The notes below the pieces were generated by a model. That model had not been told where the DNA came from. It saw nothing but the letters and a program-made list of their open reading frames with translations, and ran no database searches. DNA of 64,000 nt from Leptospira inadai serovar Lyme str. 10 (GTDB lineage Bacteria; Spirochaetota; Leptospiria; Leptospirales; Leptospiraceae): positions 124,001 to 188,000 of the forward strand of contig NZ_AHMM02000016.1 in the NCBI RefSeq assembly GCF_000243675.2, given 5' to 3'. Each line of letters begins with the position of its first letter. Within the stretch, counting starts at the first letter, position 1. Both the position numbers and the translations under genes were made by a program. This document shows, one piece after another, positions 56,765 to 64,000 of this stretch.

Positions 56765-58044
56765 ATACTGATTTCCCATATTCCGGATGCTCTCTGCAAC
56801 TCCACCACCTTCGTAACGTAATTCCGGAGATCCTGATAATAAGCGAAGTAAACGCTATTCAATGTTCGTTGCGCCGCCAATACGTCCGTGAGTGTCGTAT
56901 TTCCGCGTTTATAGTTGTACATTCTACCCTGAAAAACCTTTTCGGCGTCGGCCAAGATACTGCTTTTGTATATCTTTAGCTGTTCCTTAGCCAGTTGGTA
57001 TTGCAAATAGGCCGTCTTTACCTGCACTTCCACTTTCAACTTGGTAGCTTCAAGGTCCACTTCGGATTTACTTATCCGATACTTCGCCATTTCCAAATCT
57101 CCGGTGTACATATTCGAAAGCGGCATGGTAATTCCGAAAAAATATGTCAAGGCATAGTAGGAGGGACTCGGACCGGTTGCATTCGTGGACCTAGTATAAA
57201 AATTGTTTGCAACCTCGAAATTAAAATTCGGAACCCGATTCGCTTCCGTTAATTTCAGATTATATCTGGAAGAGACTTTATCGTATCTAGCTGCGATTAC
57301 ATCCGGCCTATTTTCCATAGCGAAGGCGATCAGCTTTTCAAGATCATATTCCTTCGGTTGAATATTCAGGTCTCCTCGGGGATAGAATAATCTACTTCTA
57401 TCCTTCTTACACATAAAAAGAATCATATTCAGAGCCGCTGCTCGCAGATCGGATTCGGAGGAGATCAGGTCGTTCTTCATTAAATTCGCTTCGACCTGGG
57501 ATTGCGTCACGTCCAGTTCGGTGATGTCGCCGAATTTCAATTTAATGGCATTCGATTCGGCCAGTTGAAAAAGGGATTTATACGATTCTTCCTTTCTCTT
57601 CGTAACCAACATGATCGCGAGAGTGTTTACGTACGTTATCGTAGCATCCGCTCTGAGTTGAAGAAGAAAGTCCGCGAATTGAGCCCGGGATTGATCGGCG
57701 ACTGCCGTTTGATAATCGATGCGAGCCCCTCTCTTTCCTCCCAATTCAACCGTCCCTTGAAAGCCGGCGTACCATTGCTGCGGTAAATGCTTAGAGGATA
57801 TATCTGCGGATTGATTTCCCAATACTAGATTCGGATTCGGAAATTTACGCGCGACGTCGATTTCGGATTTGGTTATATCAACGTTGTATTTTCTAGACGC
57901 TAGTTCGTAATTATTGTCCAATACTTCGTTGAGATACGTTTGGAAATCGATTTCTCGAACCGGGGCCTCTTTCATTAGATCCGATTGAGAAAATAGACTG
58001 ATTATCGGAAAAAGCACCAGTATGTAAAGGATTCGATGTTTCAT
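56761..58044 (-). CDS. TolC-family outer-membrane efflux protein (CzcC-like)
   Basis: A 427-residue protein with an N-terminal signal peptide (ILYILVLFPIISLFSQ) and two OEP repeats of long amphipathic helices with YEL-, NRPDV- and YLQYQLAKEQL-type segments. It trimerises as the outer-membrane duct of the tripartite pump. It lies directly upstream of, and is coupled to, the fusion lipoprotein, giving CBA gene order. It is preceded after 12 bases by the outer-membrane-like gene of the same operon. The metal specificity follows that of the RND subunit. Confidence 0.92.
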   Translation of the reverse strand: MKHRILYILVLFPIISLFSQSDLMKEAPVREIDFQTYLNEVLDNNYELASRKYNVDITKSEIDVARKFPNPNLVLGNQSADISSKHLPQQWYAGFQGTVELGGKRGARIDYQTAVADQSRAQFADFLLQLRADATITYVNTLAIMLVTKRKEESYKSLFQLAESNAIKLKFGDITELDVTQSQVEANLMKNDLISSESDLRAAALNMILFMCKKDRSRLFYPRGDLNIQPKEYDLEKLIAFAMENRPDVIAARYDKVSSRYNLKLTEANRVPNFNFEVANNFYTRSTNATGPSPSYYALTYFFGITMPLSNMYTGDLEMAKYRISKSEVDLEATKLKVEVQVKTAYLQYQLAKEQLKIYKSSILADAEKVFQGRMYNYKRGNTTLTDVLAAQRTLNSVYFAYYQDLRNYVTKVVELQRASGIWEISI

Positions 58045-58056
58045 ACTCTTGTTCGC

Positions 58057-59208
58057 TCAAAATTGTATCGGATAAAAAGCCGAGATCGTGACGTTGGTAA
58101 GGCTCGCGTGAAACTGATTTTGAATATGCGCCGAGATGACCGTATAGGACAATTTTGATTTAATTCCGAATATGGTCGGAAATTCCAAAAATGCGTTGAA
58201 TGCAAGCGCATCCTTATTCGAAATATGTTCTTTTGTTTTAGGTTTATAACTCAAGAATGCGGCCGAATAGGGATCCACTCCCAAGTTAAAGACCAATTGA
58301 TTGAAAGTAAGTAGATCTAGTTTTCTACTCGTGTACCCGTCCGCTAATACGATGGCCGCGAACTCCCGCTGATTATAATTGCTAAGCGAATTCATGAGCA
58401 TTAGGGGATCTTTTAATCCGGCCAAATAATTATAGGCTCCGAAAGCTCGCACATACTCTTGCGGATTGAAATTTCCGGAAGAATCAACGCTGCTTAAAGC
58501 CAGGAAAGGTTCGTTTCTATTTTTTATATATAAGTCTCCGTCCGCATTCAAATATCCGATTCCACCTGCTACACCTAACCTAAATCCGTCGGAATTCGAT
58601 TTACCGAGAAAAAGTACGGGCAGAAGTAAGGAATAAAATCCTTTCATATCGGTTCCTAGATCCTCCCGTTTGGTTCTATTCTGTAGTCGTGTGTTTACGA
58701 AATTCACGAGTCCGAAGTTATTAAAGGTAATATTATCCGGCAGAGAATCCACTTCCTGATTGTCCATATCGAAGGTCGAAGTGCTACTGAGGAACTGGAA
58801 TCCGAACCAATCCGAAATTTTAAAGTCCCTGGATTTAATTTCCAGAAATAGATTCGGCTTTACGTAGTGGGACTGGGTCATCAGACCTACGTAATCCCCC
58901 CTACGAATTGCAGCTTCGGTATGAGAAAGGCTAATTCCCGGATTTACCGAAAAATACTTCGTCCTATATTTTTCCGTTTCTTGATTTTCCTTTCTTAGTT
59001 TCTCTTCCAGACTGACTGCGGTGTTCTCCTTAATAAGTTCCCCCCAACGGTCGATTTCTTGCGTATATACGGGATAAGATAGGGAAAAGAGGAAAGCGAG
59101 TCCGCAAACTTTTAATAAGAATGACCCAAGTCGAAGCTGAACGAATTTGCTTCTGCATCGATCGATCGAAGCCGACGAGACTTTATATTTTGAAGATTTT
59201 CTCGGCAT
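58057..59208 (-). CDS. Predicted outer-membrane protein in the metal-efflux operon
   Basis: About 383 residues. A hydrophobic segment (FLLKVCGLAFLFSLSYPVY) ending at TQ-EID serves as signal peptide; the exact start is unclear (ATG 59208, or ATG 59289 further up; neither has a good ribosome-binding site). The mature part is rich in alternating aromatic/polar strands and ends in an aromatic residue (SAFYPIQF), as do many outer-membrane beta barrels. No family is recognised. It is the first gene of the operon (12 bases before the TolC-like gene). It might aid metal passage or sensing, or stabilise the outer membrane under metal stress; that is inference. Confidence 0.65.
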   Translation of the reverse strand: MPRKSSKYKVSSASIDRCRSKFVQLRLGSFLLKVCGLAFLFSLSYPVYTQEIDRWGELIKENTAVSLEEKLRKENQETEKYRTKYFSVNPGISLSHTEAAIRRGDYVGLMTQSHYVKPNLFLEIKSRDFKISDWFGFQFLSSTSTFDMDNQEVDSLPDNITFNNFGLVNFVNTRLQNRTKREDLGTDMKGFYSLLLPVLFLGKSNSDGFRLGVAGGIGYLNADGDLYIKNRNEPFLALSSVDSSGNFNPQEYVRAFGAYNYLAGLKDPLMLMNSLSNYNQREFAAIVLADGYTSRKLDLLTFNQLVFNLGVDPYSAAFLSYKPKTKEHISNKDALAFNAFLEFPTIFGIKSKLSYTVISAHIQNQFHASLTNVTISAFYPIQF

Positions 59209-59454
59209 TCTCCAGAGTCGAAGCTCCGGGGCGAAAGACTTCGCTTTACAAACCCGGAGAATCATCGTAATTACGGATAGAGAATTCATTTCATTGAAAA
59301 AGGAAAGTCATTTCTTTCTAGATTCCTGCTTACACGAAACTTCAAGTGCGGGAGCCTTAACAATATCTTTTCCATATTTTAGCCTTAGTACAGGATTAGA
59401 ATTTTATTAGAAATTCATTAGGATTCATCCCGGAGAATTTGTCAAATTTCCGAA

Positions 59455-59466
59455 AAACGATCGTTT
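59455..59466. promoter_or_regulatory. Perfect palindrome in the efflux/regulator divergent region
   Basis: AAACGATCGTTT is a 12-base perfect palindrome about midway between the two divergent transcription units (efflux operon and response regulator). It is a candidate regulator-binding site, though OmpR-type regulators often prefer direct repeats. Confidence 0.4.
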
Positions 59467-59555
59467 CCTCTACGTCAAAAAAAGTCGAAACGAACGACAG
59501 GGTCGCGTCCGCTTATCAAACGATAAACTTATTGAAAACGTAAACTAGCATTTCT

Positions 59556-59582
59556 CTCGCGTATCGTAAATCGCGAGTTTTT
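59556..59582 (+). terminator. Hairpin plus T tract in the response-regulator leader
   Basis: CTCGCG (59556-59561) pairs with CGCGAG (59572-59577) with a 10-base loop, followed by TTTTT (59578-59582). On the + strand this is an intrinsic-terminator shape about 90 bases before the response-regulator start, so it may be an attenuator. Confidence 0.5.
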
Positions 59583-59671
59583 GCAGGAGATAGTAAAGAA
59601 TCCTCGGGATTCACTTCGTTTTAAGATTTTGATTTTCAAATTAGCGAGAAACGGAAAAAAAGGAGTATCCT

Positions 59672-60355
59672 ATGAAAATCCTCATCATCGAAGACGATGT
59701 TCGAATGGCCGATCTTATTAAAAGAGGATTGGAAGAGGAAGGCTTTGAAGTTTCGGTCGCATACGACGGCAATATGGGCAGAAAGTTGTCCTTAAATTAC
59801 GAATTCGATTTAATTATCACCGATATAGTTCTCCCGGTTTTTAGCGGATTAGAATTATGCAAAGAGATCAGAAATATAAAACCGTATATTCCGATCATCA
59901 TGCTGACCGCTCTCGGTGCGACGGACGATAAGGTGGAAGCTTTCGACGCCGGAGCCGACGACTATCTAGTAAAGCCCTTCGATTTCAGGGAGCTTCATGT
60001 GCGAATTCGGACCCTGCTAAAAAGGGCGAATGCGAGCGGTAGTGGTCAGGGATTTTTGCTAAGATTCTCCGATTTAGTAATGAATATGCAGACAAAGACG
60101 GTTTCCCGTGCCGGAGTGGAGATCGAATTGACTCCGAAAGAGTTTAAGTTTTTGGAATACTTAGTGAGAAATAGCGGTCGAGTTTTGTCCAGGCGGGAAA
60201 TAGCGGAAAAGGTTTGGGGCACGAATTTCGATACGGGCACGAATTTTATAGACGTATATATAAATTACTTACGAAAGAAAATAGACAGAGACTTTTCCAC
60301 GAAACTGATACATACTAAATCCGGAATGGGTTTTATACTAAAAGAAGGCCCGTGA
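59672..60355 (+). CDS. OmpR/PhoB-family response regulator (CusR/CzcR-like)
   Basis: A 227-residue regulator. The receiver domain has the acidic pair EDD (7-9), phosphoacceptor Asp51 (LIITDIVLP), the Thr of MLTALG and the Lys of VKPFD. The C-terminal winged helix has LTPKEFKFLEYLVRN and FIDVYINYLRKKI. ATG 59672 has AAGGAG directly upstream. It is cotranscribed with the sensor kinase (three bases between stop and start) and divergent from the metal-efflux operon, the usual arrangement of CusRS/CzcRS systems, so it probably activates that operon when metals are in excess. Confidence 0.93.
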   Translation: MKILIIEDDVRMADLIKRGLEEEGFEVSVAYDGNMGRKLSLNYEFDLIITDIVLPVFSGLELCKEIRNIKPYIPIIMLTALGATDDKVEAFDAGADDYLVKPFDFRELHVRIRTLLKRANASGSGQGFLLRFSDLVMNMQTKTVSRAGVEIELTPKEFKFLEYLVRNSGRVLSRREIAEKVWGTNFDTGTNFIDVYINYLRKKIDRDFSTKLIHTKSGMGFILKEGP

Positions 60356-60358
60356 CTC

Positions 60359-61729
60359 GTGAAAATTAGACTTAAGCTAACCTTATTATTCACCGCACTT
60401 TTTTCCACCTTACTTTTGATGTTCGCGCTTACGGTTTATGCTTCTTTTAGTAATAATAGAGAAGAAGAATATTATAAAAGACTAAAAAGCCAGGCGGTCA
60501 CGAAGGCCGAGCTCCTACTGGAAGCGAAAGTTCCACCCGAGGTACTTCAGCTGATCTACAAAAGTTCCCCGAATTCGCTTTTCGAGGAGGAGATCGCCAT
60601 CTACGACGAAAATTTGAAGCTACTGTACCATGACTCGGTGGAGTTGGACAAGGTTAAGGAGACGCCGTCCATGTTTCAGGATATCCTGGAACGAAGCGAA
60701 ATCAAATTCTATACGAATAATCTTCAGGCGGTAGGATTGCTGCATATTCATGACGGGAAAAAATATATCATAACCGCTGCGGCTATAGACGGGTACGGGT
60801 TTGCAATTCTACAGAAGCTTAAATACAGACTGATCATAGCCTATATCGTTATGGTTGGTCTGACCTTAATTTTAGGCCGCTTATTCGCCAAGCAATCCTT
60901 AAATCCGGTGTCCAAGCTAGTCGGCAAAGTCGCGGAAATTACCGCCACGAGTCTTGATTCGAGAATCGTAGTCGGAAAAGGAAAGGATGAAATAACCGAA
61001 CTGGGTCTCACCTTTAACGAAATGTTAGATCGGTTAGAAAAGTCGTTTAAGGCGCAAAAAGAATTCATCTCGAACATATCTCACGAATTGCGCACGCCTT
61101 TGTCTGCGATCGTTGCCGAGTTGGAATTATCGCAAAACAAGAGAAGGACCGTCGAGGAATATAGGAAAATCATAGGACTTACTTTATCCGATTCGAAAAA
61201 ATTGGTTCGGCTAATAAGCGACTTACTTGATCTCGCAAAAACGAGTTACGATCCCTCCGCAATCAGTTTTAGGCGCGTTAGAATCGACGAAGTGCTATTG
61301 GATGCAAGATCCGAATTGATCGCCAAAAATAAGCATTATAACGTCGATTTGGTTTTTAGCGACGATTTCGAACAATCGGAGGCGCTTACTATAAGCGGGA
61401 ACGAATATCTAATAAAATTAGCTTTCGTGAATATTATGGAGAATGGATGCAAATTCTCGCCGGACAATCGATCTCAAGTTTTCATTAAAATGGGCCAGGA
61501 GAATTCACTGATTCTTGAATTTAAGGATTGCGGGATCGGAATCGAAAAGGAGGACCTGCCGAGAGTCTTTAACTTCTTCTTTAGGGGTGGGAACGGAAAA
61601 TATGCGGAAGGAAACGGAATCGGTTTATCTTTGACGCAAAACATCGTCTTGCTTCACAAAGGTTCGATCGACATTCAGTCGAAGCCTAAGGAAGGGACGT
61701 CCGTAAACCTGGAGTTCGATTTATCTTAA
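60359..61729 (+). CDS. Sensor histidine kinase (CusS/CzcS-like)
   Basis: A 456-residue kinase starting at GTG 60359. It has a first transmembrane helix (residues 6-28), a periplasmic sensor domain of about 130 residues, a second helix (LIIAYIVMVGLTLILG), HAMP, an H-box HELRTPLSAI with the phosphorylated His, an N-box (NIMENGCKFS), DCGIGIEKEDL and GNGIGLSLTQNI. The periplasmic domain is of typical size for metal-sensing kinases but has no His-rich cluster. It phosphorylates the adjacent regulator. All catalytic motifs are intact. Confidence 0.93.
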   Translation: MKIRLKLTLLFTALFSTLLLMFALTVYASFSNNREEEYYKRLKSQAVTKAELLLEAKVPPEVLQLIYKSSPNSLFEEEIAIYDENLKLLYHDSVELDKVKETPSMFQDILERSEIKFYTNNLQAVGLLHIHDGKKYIITAAAIDGYGFAILQKLKYRLIIAYIVMVGLTLILGRLFAKQSLNPVSKLVGKVAEITATSLDSRIVVGKGKDEITELGLTFNEMLDRLEKSFKAQKEFISNISHELRTPLSAIVAELELSQNKRRTVEEYRKIIGLTLSDSKKLVRLISDLLDLAKTSYDPSAISFRRVRIDEVLLDARSELIAKNKHYNVDLVFSDDFEQSEALTISGNEYLIKLAFVNIMENGCKFSPDNRSQVFIKMGQENSLILEFKDCGIGIEKEDLPRVFNFFFRGGNGKYAEGNGIGLSLTQNIVLLHKGSIDIQSKPKEGTSVNLEFDLS

Positions 61730-61939
61730 GTTGCTTTTTATTGGCATTGCCCTTAACCATTCGCTTTCGCCGATATTCGATGATCGTTTTGGGCAGGCAA
61801 TGCGAGCGTTATCATCTAAATTTCAGAGTTTGAAAGGACATTCCTTTCCTATCAATCAACTCGTTCCGGTTAAAGGTAACTTGAAGACTTGTAGACGGTC
61901 CGGAAACTTTTCCTATCATGAATACTTATAAAGATTCGG

Positions 61940-62785
61940 TTATGTTTTTTTCGAAAGACGCGATTGGGCAGACCGTAGCTCCCCATCCGCAATCTTTAGA
62001 GTCAATTCGGGAAAATGTCTGGCTAGGAAGTACTGAAGCCAGGAGTCCCAGGTAGCGTATCCGAAAAATTTCCTGGACGGTAACCAGTCGATCAAGGCTT
62101 TAGCTACAGTATCCACGGAATGAGTCGCATTCAATGCGGAACCCATTTCAATCTCTTTACATAGTGGAGGCTTATCTTCGTTCTCTTTCGACAGACCGGG
62201 AGTGTCGGTAGTCGGCGGTAGGAACAGTTTTACTCGAACGTTATGTAACAGCATCTCTTGCCTAAAAGCCTGTGAAAATCCTACGATCGCGAATTTACTC
62301 GCGGAATAAGCCGAGTATCCGTAAACGGATAAGATCGCTAGCATAGAAGAAACGAACACGATATCTCCCGAACGCTGCCGAGTGAAATGGGATTGAAACG
62401 CTTTTGCTAAATTCACATGCCCGAAAAAATTCACATCCATCAGCCGGCGAAATGCGCTTTCGTCCAAAGTTTCCACCGTTCCCGCCTGAGCGTAACCGGT
62501 ATTGCAGATTAAAATGTCGAGGCCGCCTAGGGTATCCAGTACCTTCTCAGCGGCGAGACCGACTTTAACCGAATCGGATACGTCTACGATCACATGTCCG
62601 AAAATCGCCGACGAACTACCGCAATCCTTCAATTCCTCGAGCGTTTTCAGCAAGCCGGATTCTCCTCTCGCGCCGATCATTACGCTTGCCCCTAATTTAG
62701 CGAACGACATAGCAAGACCTTTTCCGATCCCGGCGGATCCGCCGGCGATAAAGATTTTTTTACCCTGAAACGGAGATGGATTCAT
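61940..62785 (-). CDS. Short-chain dehydrogenase (ketodihydrosphingosine-reductase type)
   Basis: A 281-residue classical/extended SDR with the NAD(P) motif AGGSAGIGKG, ICNTGYA, the active-site Ser in FVSSMLA and catalytic YSASK (Y-x-x-x-K). The ARGE following the second strand favours NADPH. Length and the C-terminal region after TDTPGL resemble 3-ketodihydrosphingosine reductases, which act in sphingolipid synthesis, but many acyl-lipid SDRs look alike. No serine palmitoyltransferase is nearby. There is no strong ribosome-binding site except TTCTTTCCTTT-complement (AAAGGAAGAAAG) just upstream, which is good. It stands alone. Confidence 0.85.
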   Translation of the reverse strand: MNPSPFQGKKIFIAGGSAGIGKGLAMSFAKLGASVMIGARGESGLLKTLEELKDCGSSSAIFGHVIVDVSDSVKVGLAAEKVLDTLGGLDILICNTGYAQAGTVETLDESAFRRLMDVNFFGHVNLAKAFQSHFTRQRSGDIVFVSSMLAILSVYGYSAYSASKFAIVGFSQAFRQEMLLHNVRVKLFLPPTTDTPGLSKENEDKPPLCKEIEMGSALNATHSVDTVAKALIDWLPSRKFFGYATWDSWLQYFLARHFPELTLKIADGELRSAQSRLSKKT

Positions 62786-63002
62786 CGGTTCTTTCTTCCT
62801 TTAGCCCTAGTTGCGCCAGGAACGCTGGCATAGTAGTGATACATATTCTTTATTCTCCATTACGGTCAATTTTAAATACCATAATATAGTAATGTTTCTC
62901 GGGGAGAAAGAGTCATACAAGCTCATTCCAACCGAAGATAAGAAGTTGACGCCCATTGCGGTTTCTTGGAAAATTCGCTTCCGTTCTCGCTTGGATCCCC
63001 GC

Positions 63003-64000
63003 TCAAAGTTCGTTTGCGTCCACTAAAAGAAAATTGGGAGAGACTTTTCTTAGCTTTCTTGCGGAGTAGCTTCCGTTATCGGTGAAGGCCTTTTTTTTCC
63101 AGACGAAGTTTTCGGCGGAGTCGTTTCCTTTCTGAATCTTACGATAGATATGTTCGGATCTCTTTTCTTTCCCGGAAGCGGCCAAGGTTCTTGCAAGCCA
63201 GAGCTCCGCCTGCTGTTTACGAAAAGATGACGATTCCGAGGCAATCGCTTCTTCCAAAAGTTGCACTCCTTGTCTAAACCGATCTTTTTCCAAATGCAGT
63301 AATGCCTCCAAAAACAAGAGAGACGGATCATTTACGGCGTATCGACCCGCCAATTGGAGTTCCTCGATTACTTTGTCCAGGTCGGAGGAAGTCGCAATGT
63401 CGTTCAATAACATAGCATTTTTATAATGTTTAACCGCTATTCTCGGTTCCGAATTATCCGCCTTACCGTTCTGTGATTGAGCTTTCTGAGGGAGGTTTAT
63501 GATTTTATGACCGGGGGAGTCCCAACGAATCGGAATTTCAATATACGGGCCGTTGCCGGTCGGCGCCGTTCCCACCGAAATATGGATTTTTTCGGCTTCC
63601 GGACTCATGATGACCGATTTTACCGAAGTAATCTGTCTGATAGTCGAACCCATTACCCTTTGAGCGCCGCTTGTCGGATCGATTGAGTCGTTTAACAAAT
63701 TCTGCAGATCGATTACGCTCGTACCTTTCTTCTTTTGCTCGTCCAAGAGTTGTCGTGCACGACTATACCTACTATGACTGTGATGGTAAAAAACCGGAGC
63801 CGCCAACAATTCTCCGTGCTGTAGTCGAGAGCTTAGATAATGATTCGTATTCACGAAACTCTCGGCTCCTTGATTGGAATACGTTACATCCACATCCCCA
63901 TAGTTGGTTTCTATCACGGCAGCCTTAGGACCTTTTTCCGAATGATTCGTAACTATTGCCCCCCAGGTGGAATTAATTTTGTGGGATCTTGCTATTCTTG
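63003..64000 (-). CDS. C45/penicillin-acyltransferase-like protein with TPR tail (partial)
   Basis: The frame is open to the right edge of the window, so the N-terminus is missing. The visible part begins with STWGAIVTNHSEKG and continues ETNYGDVDV, FVNTNHYLS and SRARQLLDEQ, the order seen in C-terminal portions of acyl-CoA:6-aminopenicillanate acyltransferase-like (peptidase C45, Ntn-hydrolase) proteins. The final 140 residues form TPR-like helices (LFLEALLHLEKDRF, AELWLARTLAASGKEKRS) and a basic end. The nucleophilic Cys would lie outside the window. The family hydrolyses or transfers acyl groups on amides; the leptospiral substrate is unknown. Confidence 0.72.
   Translation of the reverse strand, partial: RIARSHKINSTWGAIVTNHSEKGPKAAVIETNYGDVDVTYSNQGAESFVNTNHYLSSRLQHGELLAAPVFYHHSHSRYSRARQLLDEQKKKGTSVIDLQNLLNDSIDPTSGAQRVMGSTIRQITSVKSVIMSPEAEKIHISVGTAPTGNGPYIEIPIRWDSPGHKIINLPQKAQSQNGKADNSEPRIAVKHYKNAMLLNDIATSSDLDKVIEELQLAGRYAVNDPSLLFLEALLHLEKDRFRQGVQLLEEAIASESSSFRKQQAELWLARTLAASGKEKRSEHIYRKIQKGNDSAENFVWKKKAFTDNGSYSARKLRKVSPNFLLVDANEL

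Noticed and set aside
61731..61931. 66-codon + strand frame after the sensor kinase
   Set aside because: TTG start directly after the kinase stop without ribosome-binding site; composition not protein-like.

Overview
The window reads as a chromosomal segment of a Leptospira-type spirochaete; a species of the intermediate (P2) subclade is my best guess. The reasons are moderate GC, frequent TTG/GTG starts, several lipoproteins with relaxed spirochaetal lipoboxes (N-C or A-C before the mature Cys), a small phasin-like protein, very large MG2/alpha-2-macroglobulin and Ser/Thr-kinase/AAA/GAF/SpoIIE proteins, and dispersed AG-rich repeats between genes. This assignment rests on recall of gene families, not on a database search. 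No rRNA, tRNA, CRISPR array or intact insertion sequence was seen. || Layout. 1-3.4 kb: tail of an unidentified gene, a HIT-family protein whose best-supported start is a CTG, and the coupled tldD-pmbA peptidase pair. 3.5-13.4 kb: a periplasmic alpha-2-macroglobulin with an intact thioester motif, followed by penicillin-binding protein 1C, a MoxR-type AAA ATPase and a VWA protein, all on the + strand. 13.4-18.8 kb (- strand): a cytochrome b561-like protein with YceI; then SlyD-like FKBP, UvrD-type helicase and SprT-like metalloprotease, tightly packed; then an orphan gene. 19.2-22.9 kb (-): dienoyl-CoA reductase (fadH) and leuA. 23.0-32.9 kb: VOC protein, a composite repeat, queuosine-precursor transporter, GH18 protein, Sua5, SppA, UvrA and a divergent acyl-CoA-dehydrogenase-like protein. 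32.9-37.1 kb: CDF zinc exporter with an OmpA/MotB-like protein, MgtE, and a lipoprotein. || 37.1-46.4 kb is the accessory-looking part. It has sparse coding, long gaps, higher AT content and orphan genes: lipoproteins, a phasin-like gene with a clear promoter and terminator, an orphan two-gene cassette, a 7TM protein resembling a histidine-kinase sensor without the kinase, a spermidine-synthase-like enzyme and a membrane-anchored LuxR regulator. A second, inverted copy of the AG-rich repeat lies here. 46.4-52.3 kb is one giant signalling protein: kinase, AAA, helical repeats, GAF, SpoIIE-type phosphatase, TPR. || 52.5-61.7 kb is a CzcCBA-type heavy-metal efflux operon (-) with an additional outer-membrane-like gene. 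It is divergent from an OmpR-type response regulator and a sensor kinase (+) that probably control it. The window ends with an SDR of the ketodihydrosphingosine-reductase type and the C-terminal part of a C45/penicillin-acyltransferase-like protein that runs off the right edge. || Points that most deserve follow-up: the composite and inverted AG-rich repeats that abut stop codons, the giant kinase-phosphatase protein, the SlyD-UvrD-SprT cluster, the orphan pair at 39.7-41.5 kb, the probable CTG start at 147, and hairpins that enclose start codons or follow stop codons.
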